Assembly (NCBI RefSeq): GCF_002236115.1
Contig: NZ_NIWT01000005.1
Coordinates: 310,001 to 374,000, forward strand
DNA: 64,000 nt
Direction of reading: 5' to 3'
DNA from: Pseudomonas jessenii
GTDB taxonomy: Bacteria; Pseudomonadota; Gammaproteobacteria; Pseudomonadales; Pseudomonadaceae
The position numbers were made by a program, and so were the translations under genes. This document shows positions 52,521-61,715 of this stretch, piece by piece; within the stretch, counting starts at the first letter, position 1; every line of letters starts with the position of its first letter. The notes under the pieces were generated by a model. It saw only the letters and a list, made by a program, of their open reading frames with translations. It was not told the DNA's origin and ran no database searches.

Positions 52521-53603
52521 TTAGATCAAGGTTTTGCCGTGGCGTACGAAGGTCGGTTTGACCACCCGGACCGGGTACCACTTGCCACGGATTTCCACTT
52601 CAGCGCGGTCGGCTGTTGCCATCGGCACGCGCGCCAGTGCAATCGACTTGCTTAGCGTAGGAGAGAAACTACCACTGGTGATCTCCCCTTCGCCAACATC
52701 GGCGATGCGGACCACCTGATGAGCACGCAAAACACCACGCTCCTCAAGGACCAGACCGACCAGTTTGTGCTGTACACCGGCGGCCTGCTCGGTTTCCAGC
52801 GCCTTGCGCCCGATGAACTGCCGGGCGGCAGGTTCCCAGGCAATGCTCCAGGCCATATTGGAGGCCAAGGGTGAAATATCCTGCTGGATGTCCTGACCGT
52901 AAAGGTTCATGCCGGCTTCGACCCGCAAGGTATCCCGCGCGCCGAGGCCGATGGGAGAAATCCCGGCTCCGACCAGATCGTTGAAAAAGCCTGGCGCCTG
53001 ATCGGCCGGCAGAATGATTTCCAGGCCGTCTTCGCCGGTATAACCGGTGCGTGCGATGAACCAGTCACCATCGGACAGGCCTTCGAAAGGCTTGAGGAGC
53101 TGGATCAGGTTGCCGCGGGACTGACTGACCAATTCGGCAATTTTCTGTCGGGCGTGGGGGCCCTGGATGGCCAGCATCGCCAACTCGGAACGCTCGCGAA
53201 GTTGCACATCGAAACCGTCGAGATGCGCTTGCATCCAGGCCATGTCCTGATCGCGGGTGGAGGCGTTGACCACCAGGCGATAACCCTCATCGAGACGGTA
53301 GACGATCATGTCGTCGACAATCCCGCCCTGCTCGTTGAGCATGGTGCTGTACAACGCACGGCCTGGGCTGTGCAGGCGTTCGACATCATTGGCCAGTAAA
53401 TGCCGGAGCCAGGCTTTTGCCTGGGCGCCACCGACATCGATTACGGTCATGTGGGATACATCGAAGACACCGCAATCGCGGCGCACCTGATGGTGTTCCT
53501 CGACCTGCGATCCATAATGCAGAGGCATGTCCCAACCGCCAAAATCGACCATCTTCGCGCCGAGTGCGAGATGAAGGTCATACAGAGGCGTACGCTGTCC
53601 CAT
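52521..53603 (-). CDS. gcvT: Aminomethyltransferase, T-protein
   Basis: Transfers the methylene unit from aminomethyl-lipoyl-GcvH to tetrahydrofolate. The 360-residue protein shows MVDFGGWDMPLHYGSQVEEHH at the N-terminus, the folate aspartate in NASTRDQDMAWM, GYTGEDGLEI and a C-terminal barrel (about 280-360). AAGGAG lies before the ATG. It heads the gcvTH(P) set. The upstream 156 bases show no glycine riboswitch that I can recognise. Confidence 0.95.
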   Translation of the reverse strand: MGQRTPLYDLHLALGAKMVDFGGWDMPLHYGSQVEEHHQVRRDCGVFDVSHMTVIDVGGAQAKAWLRHLLANDVERLHSPGRALYSTMLNEQGGIVDDMIVYRLDEGYRLVVNASTRDQDMAWMQAHLDGFDVQLRERSELAMLAIQGPHARQKIAELVSQSRGNLIQLLKPFEGLSDGDWFIARTGYTGEDGLEIILPADQAPGFFNDLVGAGISPIGLGARDTLRVEAGMNLYGQDIQQDISPLASNMAWSIAWEPAARQFIGRKALETEQAAGVQHKLVGLVLEERGVLRAHQVVRIADVGEGEITSGSFSPTLSKSIALARVPMATADRAEVEIRGKWYPVRVVKPTFVRHGKTLI

Positions 53604-53759
53604 GGGTTTCTCCTTCCGGGCGTGGCGAAGATGCGGGCAGGTGCTGCACGGACTGAATGCCTTGAAACAAAGGGCCTTCAGCCGATTTCAGCTACCTGGT
53701 CTGTCAGACGGACCGCACCGAATGCCGCGCATTGTAGCCGCAAGGTGTAGGACTGACAC

Positions 53760-55376
53760 CTAGCTGTTTCGATGTGCTGAGCGTCGGATCAATCCGATGA
53801 CCGGTAACAGCCCGACCAGTACCAGGGTCAATGCCGGCAAAGACGCCCGCGCCCATTCGCCTTCGCTGGTCATTTCGAAGATTCGCACCGCCAGCGTGTC
53901 CCAGCCAAACGGGCGCATCAGCAAGGTTGCGGGCATTTCCTTGAGCACATCGACGAACACCAGCAGCGCGGCGCTCAACGTGCCGGGTAGCAATAGTGGC
54001 AGATACACTTTGAAAAACAGTCGTGGCCCACTGACGCCAAGGCTACGTGCCGCTTCGGGCAAAGATGGCCGTATACGCGCCAGGCTGCTTTCCAGCGGTC
54101 CGTAAGCCACCGCAATGAATCGCACCAGATAGGCCAGCAACAATGCCGACAGGCTGCCCAGCAGCAGCGGTTTGCCCGCACCACCGAGCCAGCTCGAGAG
54201 CGGGATCACCAGTTCGCGGTCCAGGTAACTGAACGCGAGCATGATCGACACCGCCAGCACCGAACCGGGCAAGGCGTAGCCCAGGTTGGCCAGACTGACC
54301 CCGGAACGAATGACCCGGGTGGGCGCCAGTCGTCGGGCAAACGCCAGTAACAAGGCGACGCTGACGGTGATCAACGCCGCCATCGCCCCCAGGTACAAGG
54401 TATGGACGATCAACCCGGTGTAGCGCTCGTCGAGATCGAAGCGCCCACGCAGCCAGAACCACACCACCAATTGCAGCATCGGGATAACGAAAGCACAGGC
54501 GAACACCAGGCAGCACCACGTCGTGGCCGCCAGCGCCTTGACGCCTCGCAGGTGATACAGCGCCTTGACCCGTGGTCGCTCGTTACTTGCCCTGTTCGCC
54601 CCACGGGCACGCCGTTCGCCGTAGAGCACGAGCATCACCACCAGCAGTAACAGGCTGGCCAGTTGCGCGGCGGACGACAGGCTGAAAAAACCGTACCAGG
54701 TCTTGTAGATGGCCGTGGTGAAGGTATCGAAGTTGAACACCGACACTGCGCCGAAGTCCGCCAGGGTTTCCATCAGTGCCAATGCCACGCCCGCACCAAT
54801 GGCTGGCCGCGCCATGGGCAATGCCACCCGCCAGAACGCTTGCCAGGGCGATTGACCAAGGACCCGCGCGGCTTCCATCAGGCCTTTGCCCTGGGCAAGG
54901 AAGGCTGTGCGGGCCAGCAGGTAAACATAGGGATAGAAAACCAGCACGAGCACGACGATCACGCCACCCGTGGAGCGCACGCGCGGCAGCCGCAGGCCAC
55001 TGCCAAACCACTCGCGCAGCAGGGTTTGCACGGGCCCGGCAAAATCCAGCAGGCCGACGAAGACGAAGGCCAGCACATAGGCCGGGATCGCGAAGGGCAG
55101 CATCAATGCCCAGTCCAGCCAGCGCCGACCGGGGAATTCGCAAAGGCTGGTGAGCCAGGCCAGGCTGACACCCAGGACTGTCACGCCGACACCGACGCCT
55201 AGCACCAGGGTCAGGGTATTGCCCAGCAAACGCGGCATCTGCGTGTCCCAGAGATGAGACCAGATCTGTTGATCGATGGTTTGCCAGGACAGCAGCAACA
55301 CGCTCAGGGGCAACAGGACCAGCGCAGCAATGGCGAAGACGACTGGATACCAGCGGCGTTGGGCGGGATGGGCCAC
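53760..55376 (-). CDS. Ferric-iron ABC transporter permease (FbpB/SfuB type)
   Basis: A 538-residue double-module permease with about twelve membrane segments. Two EAA loops are visible: LMEAARVLGQSPWQAFWRVALP in the first half and LPEAARSLGVSGPRLFFKVYLP in the second. Imports Fe3+ delivered by the upstream binding protein. A REPIN separates the two genes, and no ATPase gene is adjacent, so FbpC must come from elsewhere. The layout is like PA5216-PA5217. Confidence 0.91.
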   Translation of the reverse strand: MAHPAQRRWYPVVFAIAALVLLPLSVLLLSWQTIDQQIWSHLWDTQMPRLLGNTLTLVLGVGVGVTVLGVSLAWLTSLCEFPGRRWLDWALMLPFAIPAYVLAFVFVGLLDFAGPVQTLLREWFGSGLRLPRVRSTGGVIVVLVLVFYPYVYLLARTAFLAQGKGLMEAARVLGQSPWQAFWRVALPMARPAIGAGVALALMETLADFGAVSVFNFDTFTTAIYKTWYGFFSLSSAAQLASLLLLVVMLVLYGERRARGANRASNERPRVKALYHLRGVKALAATTWCCLVFACAFVIPMLQLVVWFWLRGRFDLDERYTGLIVHTLYLGAMAALITVSVALLLAFARRLAPTRVIRSGVSLANLGYALPGSVLAVSIMLAFSYLDRELVIPLSSWLGGAGKPLLLGSLSALLLAYLVRFIAVAYGPLESSLARIRPSLPEAARSLGVSGPRLFFKVYLPLLLPGTLSAALLVFVDVLKEMPATLLMRPFGWDTLAVRIFEMTSEGEWARASLPALTLVLVGLLPVIGLIRRSAHRNS

Positions 55377-55414
55377 AGGCTTGGTTCTCTACTATCTAAT
55401 GGATGAGATCGACA

Positions 55415-55516
55415 CTGGCAGGAGCGAGCTCGCTCGCGAAAAACGTCAACGATAATGCGGGAAGCCTGACGGTCCGCGGCGCCCTGACGTTCATCGCGAG
55501 CAAGCTCGCTCCTACA
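55415..55516. repeat. REPIN, TAGG family, one arm diverged
   Basis: The left arm is TGGCAGGAGCGAGCTCGCTC and the right arm GAGCAAGCTCGCTCCTACAG. The spacer holds AACGTCAACGATAATGCGGG, the TAGG-family block in reverse orientation. It lies between the iron-binding-protein and permease genes. Confidence 0.88.
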
Positions 55517-55534
55517 GCGTCAGGGGTGCGTAAC

Positions 55535-55565
55535 GCAAAAACAAACGCCCCGCCTAGGCGGGGCG
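55535..55565 (-). terminator. Terminator between ferric-binding protein and permease
   Basis: A 9-bp GC stem (CGCCCCGCC/GGCGGGGCG) with a TA loop centre. On the minus strand it is followed by TTTGTTTTTGC. It starts 16 bases after the binding-protein stop, suggesting the permease gets reduced or separate transcription. Confidence 0.88.
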
Positions 55566-55581
55566 CAGCATAACAGCTGGC

Positions 55582-56586
55582 TCAGTTCCAGCCAGCCTTG
55601 TCCATCATGCGAATCGCCTCAGCCTGGCGCTTGCCGGCGATTTCCACAGGCAAGGTATCAGCAATGAACTTGCCCCATGCGGCGACTTCAGCCGATGGCT
55701 GCACGGCCGGATTCGCCGGGAACTCCTGGTTCACGTCGGCAAAGATTTTCTGCGCTTCAGGGGTGGTCATCCACTCCACCAGAGCCTTGGCCGCTTCCGG
55801 GTGTGGCGCGTGTTGTGTCAGGCCGATACCCGACAAGTTGATGTGTACGCCACGGTCAGCCTGGTTCGGCCAGAACAGTTTCACCGGCAGGTCTGGCTTC
55901 TGCTTGTGCAGGCGGCCGTAGTAGTAGGTGTTGACGATACCGACGTCGCACTGACCGGCGTTGATCGCTTCCAGCACGGCGGTGTCGTCGGAGAACACGT
56001 CAGTGGACAGGTTCCTGACCCAGCCCTTGAGGATTTCCTCGGTCTTCCCGGCGCCGTGCACTTCGATCATGGTCGCGGTCAGGGACTGGTTGTAGACCTT
56101 CTTCGCCGTGCGCAGGCACAGACGGCCTTCCCATTGCTTGTCGGCCAGCGCTTCGTAGGTGGTCAGTTCACCCGGCTTCACCCGATCTGTGGAGTAGGCA
56201 ATGGTCCGCGCCCGCAGGCTCAGGCCGGTCCAGGCGTGGGAGGCTGCCCGGTATTGCAGCGGAATATTGGTGTCGATGGTTTTCGAGGTGAACGGCTGGA
56301 GGATGCCCATCTGCTCGGCTTGCCAGAGGTTACCGGCATCGACGGTGAGCAGCAGGTCGGCCGGCGTATTCGCGCCCTCGGCCTTGAGCCGCTGCATCAG
56401 CGGCGCCTCCTTGTCGGTGATGAACTTCACCTTCACGCCGGTCTTGGCGGTGTAGGCATCGAATACTGGCTTGATCAGCTCGTCGATTCGCGAGGAGTAG
56501 ACCACCACTTCGTCAGCGGCCTGGGCGGCGGTGCTGCCGATCAGGGTCAAGGCCAGTGCAGTCAGTAGACGCTTCGGTGCCAACAT
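55582..56586 (-). CDS. Fe(3+) ABC transporter substrate-binding protein
   Basis: A 334-residue periplasmic ferric-binding protein (FbpA/SfuA). Signal peptide MLAPKRLLTALALTLIGSTA (cleaved near AQAADEV), then VVVYSSRIDELIKPVF. The iron-binding tyrosine pair lies in GIVNTYYYGRLHKQK (about residue 220). Start MLAPKRLL was chosen because upstream in-frame sequence is REP-derived. Followed by a terminator, then the permease. Confidence 0.92.
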   Translation of the reverse strand: MLAPKRLLTALALTLIGSTAAQAADEVVVYSSRIDELIKPVFDAYTAKTGVKVKFITDKEAPLMQRLKAEGANTPADLLLTVDAGNLWQAEQMGILQPFTSKTIDTNIPLQYRAASHAWTGLSLRARTIAYSTDRVKPGELTTYEALADKQWEGRLCLRTAKKVYNQSLTATMIEVHGAGKTEEILKGWVRNLSTDVFSDDTAVLEAINAGQCDVGIVNTYYYGRLHKQKPDLPVKLFWPNQADRGVHINLSGIGLTQHAPHPEAAKALVEWMTTPEAQKIFADVNQEFPANPAVQPSAEVAAWGKFIADTLPVEIAGKRQAEAIRMMDKAGWN

Positions 56587-56716
56587 GGGAGCGGTCTCTC
56601 GATTGAAAAATGAGGACAAATGATAAGGACTCACATTTAGCTTCTCAATCGAACCCGCTTGCGGAGGAGTTACCAGATGTTGCACAAGCTGGAATATTGG
56701 GTGGCCGAACTGTCGC

Positions 56717-56812
56717 CATCGCGAGCAAGCTCGCTCCCACAGGGTTCTCCAGCGTTCACACAAATTGCATTAACACCCGAATTCCTGTGGGAGCGAGCTT
56801 GCTCGCGATGGG
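56717..56812. repeat. REPIN, GTGGG family (tandem gap)
   Basis: Two REP copies, CATCGCGAGCAAGCTCGCTC and GTGGGAGCGAGCTTGCTCGC, between the ubiI stop and the ferric-binding-protein start. Confidence 0.92.
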
Positions 56813-56835
56813 GCCTTTAACCTCAACAAAAAATC

Positions 56836-58059
56836 TCAGGCCTTGGCGAGTGCCGGTAAATCCCCGATCAACCCCAGCGCTTCACGCACGAACAACGCCT
56901 TGGCTTCCGGCATCTTCTCCACCATTTTCAACCCGGTATTACGCAACCAGCGCACCGGCAACGGATCGGCCTGGAACAACCGCTCGAAGCCTTCCATCGC
57001 CGCCATCAGCGCCAGGTTGTGGGGCATGCGCCGACGCTCGTAACGGCTGAGGACTTTCACATCCGCCAGGCGTTCGCCACGTGTTGCCGCTTGCAGCAAC
57101 ACTTCGGCCAGCACGGCGGCATCGAGGAATCCGAGATTCACCCCCTGCCCGGCCAACGGGTGAATGGTGTGGGCCGCGTCGCCGATCAATGCCAGGCCTT
57201 CAGCCACATACCGCTTGGCATGCCGCTGACGCAGGGGCACACACAGGCGCGGGTCGGCGCTCAGCACTTCACCGAGCCGACCTTCAAAGGCCCGCTCCAA
57301 TGCCTTGCAGAAACCTTGCTCATCCATCGCCATCAGACGTTCGGCTTCGCCGGGTGTGGTCGACCAGACGATCGAACACCAATCCTGCTGGCCGTCCCGC
57401 TCAAGGGGCAGAAACGCCAACGGACCGTTATCGGTGAAGCGCTGCCACGCCGTCATCTGATGCGGTTTGACGCAACGCACGCTGGTGACGATGGCATGGT
57501 GCATATAATCCCATTCGCGGGTCGCCACTCCGGCCAGGCGTCGCACCGCCGAGTTGGCGCCATCTGCCGCGATCACCAGCGGCGCGCGCAGGGTGCGGCC
57601 ATCGGCCAGGGTCAGCAGCCAGTCATCGCCGGAGCGGCGCATCTGCTCCAGGCGAGCATTGGCCAGCAACCCCAGGTCGCAATCGTGCAGGCGCTCGAGC
57701 AAGGCATCCTGGACCACGCGGTTCTCGACGATATGCCCCAGCACCTCGGCATGCACGCTGGCCGCCGAGAAGTGGATTTGCCCGGTGCCGCTGCCATCCC
57801 AGACCTGCATGTCGGTGTAGGGGCTGCTGCGCCGCCCGGCGATGCCGTCCCACACGCCCAGGCGCTCGAGAATCCGCTGGCTGGCGGCCGACAAGGCGCT
57901 CACCCGTGGCTCAAACGCTGCCTGAGCGTTGAACGGTTTGACGCTCATGGGGCTGCCGTCCAGCAGCAGGACTTCCAGCCCGCTGTCCTGCAACGCCAGC
58001 GCCAGGGCGCTACCGACCATTCCGGCCCCGACAATCAGCAGATCTGCGCGCATTTCCAT
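56836..58059 (-). CDS. ubiI: Ubiquinone-pathway FAD-dependent hydroxylase (UbiI/VisC type)
   Basis: A 407-residue flavin monooxygenase hydroxylating a ubiquinone precursor ring. The FAD Rossmann motif is LLIVGAGMVGSALALAL, with the DG-type motif VIAADGANSAVR (about residue 170) and GD motif LIGDAAHTIHPLAGQGVNLG (about residue 295). Last gene of the ygfB-pepP-ubiH operon. Choice of C5 hydroxylase (UbiI) over UbiF-like activity is by gene order (PA5221) only. Alternative start MRADLL at 58053. Confidence 0.88.
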   Translation of the reverse strand: MEMRADLLIVGAGMVGSALALALQDSGLEVLLLDGSPMSVKPFNAQAAFEPRVSALSAASQRILERLGVWDGIAGRRSSPYTDMQVWDGSGTGQIHFSAASVHAEVLGHIVENRVVQDALLERLHDCDLGLLANARLEQMRRSGDDWLLTLADGRTLRAPLVIAADGANSAVRRLAGVATREWDYMHHAIVTSVRCVKPHQMTAWQRFTDNGPLAFLPLERDGQQDWCSIVWSTTPGEAERLMAMDEQGFCKALERAFEGRLGEVLSADPRLCVPLRQRHAKRYVAEGLALIGDAAHTIHPLAGQGVNLGFLDAAVLAEVLLQAATRGERLADVKVLSRYERRRMPHNLALMAAMEGFERLFQADPLPVRWLRNTGLKMVEKMPEAKALFVREALGLIGDLPALAKA

Positions 58060-58062
58060 GCT

Positions 58063-58215
58063 TTAAGCCTGTCTCTCTTGCGGCTTGAGCCGCTCGTAAA
58101 GGGTTTTCCCGACCCGCGCCACCAAGTGGCCGGCGCTGTCATGAATGTCGAACCTGCAAGGCAGGTATTTTATCAATCGCGCCTTGCCGAATCGGCGGAT
58201 CAGCCAGTTACGCAT
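58063..58215 (-). CDS. Small conserved-looking basic protein between ubiH and ubiI
   Basis: A 50-residue open frame starting MRNWLIRRFG and ending RLKPQERQA, rich in Arg and Lys (about 13 of 50). It overlaps the end of ubiH by 8 bases and stops 3 bases before ubiI, filling the gap exactly, as real operon genes do. P. aeruginosa annotates a small hypothetical gene (PA5222) at this spot. A longer frame to 58506 is antiparallel-frame noise inside ubiH. Function unknown. Confidence 0.6.
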   Translation of the reverse strand: MRNWLIRRFGKARLIKYLPCRFDIHDSAGHLVARVGKTLYERLKPQERQA

Positions 58216-59395
58216 CTGGACGCGTACCCAGCCCCATCGCCTGCCGGGCAAACCAGCGTTTGGCCGGTGGCAGCAGATCGAGGCCGAGCAAGCCGATGTT
58301 GCGCCCCAGGGACACCAGCGGCTGGGTACTGCCGAACAGGCGCGTAACCTGATCGGAGAAACCCACGGTGAGGTCCTGATCGAGACGCTGGTGTTCGCGA
58401 TAGGCCTGCAACGTGGCGAAGTCGCCCAATGGTTTTTCACTGGCGAGCAAGGCATTGGCCAAAGCCTGGGCATCGCGCAGGGACAGGTTGAATCCCTGGC
58501 CGGCAATCGGATGCAGGCTGTGCGCCGCGTTGCCGAGCACCGCCAGATGCGGGCGCACCTGTTCTTCGGCCTCGACCAGTGTCAGCGGATACAGATGCCG
58601 CGCACCGACCTGTTTCAATGTGCCAAGGCGATAACCGAACACACCCTGCAACTCGCTGAGGAAGTTGCGCTCGTCGAGGGCTGCCAGGCGTTGCGCGTCC
58701 ATGCCCAGGCGGGTCCAGACCAATGCGCAGCGATTATCCGGAAGCGGCAGCAACGCCATCGGGCCTTCGTCGGTGAAGCGCTCGAAAGCCATGCCGTTGT
58801 GGGCTTCGCTCGGGGTGATGTTGGCGATCAGCGCGCTCTGGTTGTACGGACGCTTGCGGATGCCGATCCCAAGTTGCTCGCGCAGGCCGGAGCGGCCACC
58901 ATCGGCGAGCACCGCGAGGTCGCATTCCAGAGTGGTTTCATCATTGAGGGTCAGGCGGTAGCCGTCGGTCAGCGGCTCCATGCGGGTGACTTCCGCCGGG
59001 CAGTGCCATCTGATCACGTCCTTGTCCAGGCCTTGCCACAGGCATTGGCCGAGCCAGGCGTTTTCAACGACATAACCCAGCGCTGGAACACCCTCTTCCA
59101 TCGCCGACAACCGCGCCGTCGAGAATCGACCACGGTCGGAAACATGAATCTGCTTGATCGGCTCGGCTCGGCGCGAGACTTCTTGCCAGACACCCAACCG
59201 TTGATAGATTTGCCGCGAGCCGAAGGACAACGCCGAGGAACGGGCATCGTAACTCGGTTGCCAGGTGTCGCCAGGAGCGAACGGTTCGATCAACACGATC
59301 TTCCAGCCTCGGGCCTTGGCCCCGGCCTGAAGCGCCAGTGCCAGGCTTGCACCGACCAGCCCGCCACCAATGATTGCCAGATTGACTCGACTCAT
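58208..59395 (-). CDS. ubiH: 2-octaprenyl-6-methoxyphenol hydroxylase
   Basis: A 395-residue FAD monooxygenase of ubiquinone synthesis. The FAD motif is LAIIGGGLVGASLALAL, with DG motif AVLADGGRSGLREQLG and GD-type region VLGNAAHSLHPIAGQGFNLS (note GN in place of the usual GD). Its start overlaps the pepP stop by 4 bases. A paralogue of the downstream UbiI. Confidence 0.93.
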   Translation of the reverse strand: MSRVNLAIIGGGLVGASLALALQAGAKARGWKIVLIEPFAPGDTWQPSYDARSSALSFGSRQIYQRLGVWQEVSRRAEPIKQIHVSDRGRFSTARLSAMEEGVPALGYVVENAWLGQCLWQGLDKDVIRWHCPAEVTRMEPLTDGYRLTLNDETTLECDLAVLADGGRSGLREQLGIGIRKRPYNQSALIANITPSEAHNGMAFERFTDEGPMALLPLPDNRCALVWTRLGMDAQRLAALDERNFLSELQGVFGYRLGTLKQVGARHLYPLTLVEAEEQVRPHLAVLGNAAHSLHPIAGQGFNLSLRDAQALANALLASEKPLGDFATLQAYREHQRLDQDLTVGFSDQVTRLFGSTQPLVSLGRNIGLLGLDLLPPAKRWFARQAMGLGTRPDA

Positions 59396-60726
59396 GCTGC
59401 CTGTGTCCGCGCGGCGGCCATCAGGGCCTCTATCTCGGCGACGGTTTTCGGCACGCCGCTCGTCAATATTTCACAGCCGGTTTTGGTAACCACTACGTCG
59501 TCCTCGATGCGCACGCCGATGCCGCGCCATTTCTTCGCAACATTCTGGTTGTCCGGGGCGATATAGATCCCCGGCTCAACGGTCAGCGCCATGCCGACTT
59601 CCAGCACGCGCCACTCGCCGCCGACCTTGTATTCGCCGACGTCATGCACATCCATGCCCAACCAATGGCCGGCGCGGTGCATGTAAAACGCCTTGTAGGC
59701 TTCACTGGCGATCAGTTCGTCAACGTCACCACGCAGCAGACCCAGCTCGACCAGCCCGGCCGTGATGACCCGGACCGTGGCCTCGTGCGCCTGATTCCAG
59801 TGCTTGTTCGGGGCGATTTCGGCAAAGGCGGCTTCCTGGGAGGCCAGCACCAATTCGTAGATCGCTTTCTGTTCCGCTGAATATTTGCCGCTGACCGGAA
59901 AGGTCCGGGTGATGTCGCTGGCGTAGCAGTCGATCTCGCAACCGGCATCGATCAGCACCAGATCCCCGTCCTTGAGCTGCGCGTCATTCTGCTGGTAATG
60001 CAGGATGCAGCTGTTGCGCCCCGCCGCGACGATCGACCCGTAGGCCGGCATCTTCGCCCCGCCCTTGCGGAACTCGTAATCGAGCTCGGCTTCCAGGCTG
60101 AATTCGTGCAATCCGGCGCGACAGGCCTGCATTGCCCGTACATGCGCCTGGGCGGAAATCCGCGCCGCCTCGCGCATCACTTTCACTTCTGCCGCCGATT
60201 TATACAGGCGCATGTCGTGCAGCAGATGATCCAGGGCAACGAATTCGTTCGGCGGCTGGGCACCGAGGTTGGCCTTGGAGCGGATCACGTTGATCCACTC
60301 CATCAGGTGGCGATCGAATTCGGGGTTGCTGCCCATGGCCGAATATACCCGGTCACGGCCTTCGATCAGGCCCGGCAGGATGTCGTCGATATCAGTGATC
60401 GGAAAGGCATCGTCGGCGCCGAAGTCGCGAATCGCGCCTTCCTGCCCGGCACGCAGGCCATCCCACAGCTCGCGCTCGGCATTGCGTTCGCGGCAGAACA
60501 GGATGTATTCGCCATGCACGCGCCCCGGCATCAATACCAGTACGGCCTGGGGCTCGGGAAAGCCGCTGAGGTACTGGAAGTCGCTGTCCTGGCGGTAAAC
60601 GTGCTCGACGTCGCGGTTACGAATGGCCACCGCGGCGGCGGGCAGGATGGCGATGCTGTTGGGTTCCATCTGCGCCATCAGGGCCTTGCGGCGACGGCTG
60701 TATTCCGATTTCGGGATATGGATCAT
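59392..60726 (-). CDS. pepP: Xaa-Pro aminopeptidase
   Basis: A 444-residue pita-bread metallopeptidase that removes N-terminal residues preceding proline. Metal ligands are visible in IDAGCEIDCYASDITRTF, HRAGHWLGMDVHD, TVEPGIYIA and RIEDDVVVT. The N-terminal domain starts with the conserved YSRRRKALMAQM. It lies 27 bases after ygfB, coupled to ubiH. Confidence 0.96.
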   Translation of the reverse strand: MIHIPKSEYSRRRKALMAQMEPNSIAILPAAAVAIRNRDVEHVYRQDSDFQYLSGFPEPQAVLVLMPGRVHGEYILFCRERNAERELWDGLRAGQEGAIRDFGADDAFPITDIDDILPGLIEGRDRVYSAMGSNPEFDRHLMEWINVIRSKANLGAQPPNEFVALDHLLHDMRLYKSAAEVKVMREAARISAQAHVRAMQACRAGLHEFSLEAELDYEFRKGGAKMPAYGSIVAAGRNSCILHYQQNDAQLKDGDLVLIDAGCEIDCYASDITRTFPVSGKYSAEQKAIYELVLASQEAAFAEIAPNKHWNQAHEATVRVITAGLVELGLLRGDVDELIASEAYKAFYMHRAGHWLGMDVHDVGEYKVGGEWRVLEVGMALTVEPGIYIAPDNQNVAKKWRGIGVRIEDDVVVTKTGCEILTSGVPKTVAEIEALMAAARTQAA

Positions 60727-60753
60727 GGGCAGATGGCGTTCCCTGGCAAACGA

Positions 60754-61311
60754 TTAGTGCAGCGACGGTTTGGCGGCGGCCGGTACGTCTTTTTTGGTCT
60801 CGGAGAACAGCAGCAGCGGAGCGACGCGCAGGTATTCCATGACTTCCATGTAGTCGTTTTCGCCGTCGTCGGACTCTTCCAGGGCATCCTGCACCTGGGA
60901 AATGGCCGCCAGATCCTGCAGCACCTCGGTGGCCTCGGTGCTCAGGGCGCTGCTGTCACGGCAGTTCAGGCCGAAGCCGCTGAGGAAACCCTGGCACCAC
61001 TGGCCCAGTGCGACAGCACGGTCGGTGAGGGGGGCGTCATCGGTCGGCAAAAGCAGAACGACGGTCACGTCATCGCCCGTTAGCTCGCCCTTGACCATCT
61101 CTTGCAAGCCGATCAAGGCGTTGCGAACGTTGTCCTGCGGTTCGCTTTCGAGCAGTTCGGCGGCGTCGATCAACCACTCTTCGGCATTGAAACCGGCGCC
61201 GGCACAGCTGCGGCCGAGCAGCAGGCCATGCAGTTCGGCAGGCGAGACGTTATGACCGCTGGAAGTCAGCAGGGTGGCGAAGGCTTGGTACGGGGAATTC
61301 TGAATGGTCAT
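60754..61311 (-). CDS. UPF0149 family protein (YgfB-like)
   Basis: A 185-residue cytoplasmic protein: SPAELHGLLLGRSCAGAG near the N-terminus, LPTDDAPLTDRAVALGQWCQGFLSG mid-protein (only part quoted identifies the WCQGFLxG motif), then an acidic stretch ESDDGENDYMEVMEYLRV. First gene of the operon with pepP, ubiH and ubiI. In P. aeruginosa the orthologue is linked to beta-lactam resistance regulation; the molecular role here is not shown by sequence. Confidence 0.9.
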   Translation of the reverse strand: MTIQNSPYQAFATLLTSSGHNVSPAELHGLLLGRSCAGAGFNAEEWLIDAAELLESEPQDNVRNALIGLQEMVKGELTGDDVTVVLLLPTDDAPLTDRAVALGQWCQGFLSGFGLNCRDSSALSTEATEVLQDLAAISQVQDALEESDDGENDYMEVMEYLRVAPLLLFSETKKDVPAAAKPSLH

Positions 61312-61377
61312 GGGCAGCTAGGCGCCAGACGGCGCTATGTCTAGAATGAAGGCCTTGTATCCTACATCGACTACCCC

Positions 61378-61478
61378 TGTAGGAGCGAGCTTGCTCGCGA
61401 TGGTCGTCAATGATAACGCTGGGTACCTGACACCCTGCGGCGTTCTCGGGTTCATCGCGAGCAAGCTCGCTCCTACAG
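61378..61478. repeat. REPIN, TAGG family (divergent gap)
   Basis: Inverted pair of TGTAGGAGCGAGCTTGCTCG repeats with a reverse-oriented TAGG-family spacer (TCGTCAATGATAACGCTGGG). It lies in the divergent promoter region between ygfB and the zapB-like gene. Confidence 0.92.
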
Positions 61479-61505
61479 TCCGTCACCCATCAGACAGTGA
61501 AGACA

Positions 61506-61715
61506 ATGGAAGACACCGACCTGCAAGCGCTGATGGCCAGACTCGAACTGCTGATTACCCGAGTCGAGCAACTTAAGAGTCAAAACGGACTCTTACTAGC
61601 TCAGGAAAAGACCTGGCGCGAGGAACGCGCGCACCTCATTGAAAAAAACGAAATCGCCCGGCGTAAGGTCGAATCGATGATTTCGCGCCTCAAGGCCTTG
61701 GAGCAAGACTCATGA
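61506..61715 (+). CDS. TIGR02449/ZapB-like coiled-coil protein
   Basis: A 69-residue coiled-coil protein (LMARLELLITRVEQLKSQN; KVESMISRLKALEQ) with leucine heptads throughout. It overlaps zapA by 4 bases, as its relatives do in other gammaproteobacteria, which points to a cell-division role partnering ZapA. An upstream GTG at 61497 is a possible alternative start; ATG 61506 matches the family start MEDTDLQ. Confidence 0.85.
   Translation: MEDTDLQALMARLELLITRVEQLKSQNGLLLAQEKTWREERAHLIEKNEIARRKVESMISRLKALEQDS

Noticed and set aside
53604..53759. Glycine riboswitch upstream of gcvT
   Set aside because: No tandem aptamer pattern or conserved GGAGAG/CTCTC-type pairing is visible in the 156 bases.
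58216..58506. Longer version of the small frame between ubiH and ubiI
   Set aside because: The upstream part lies inside ubiH in another frame; only the last 50 codons fit the gap.
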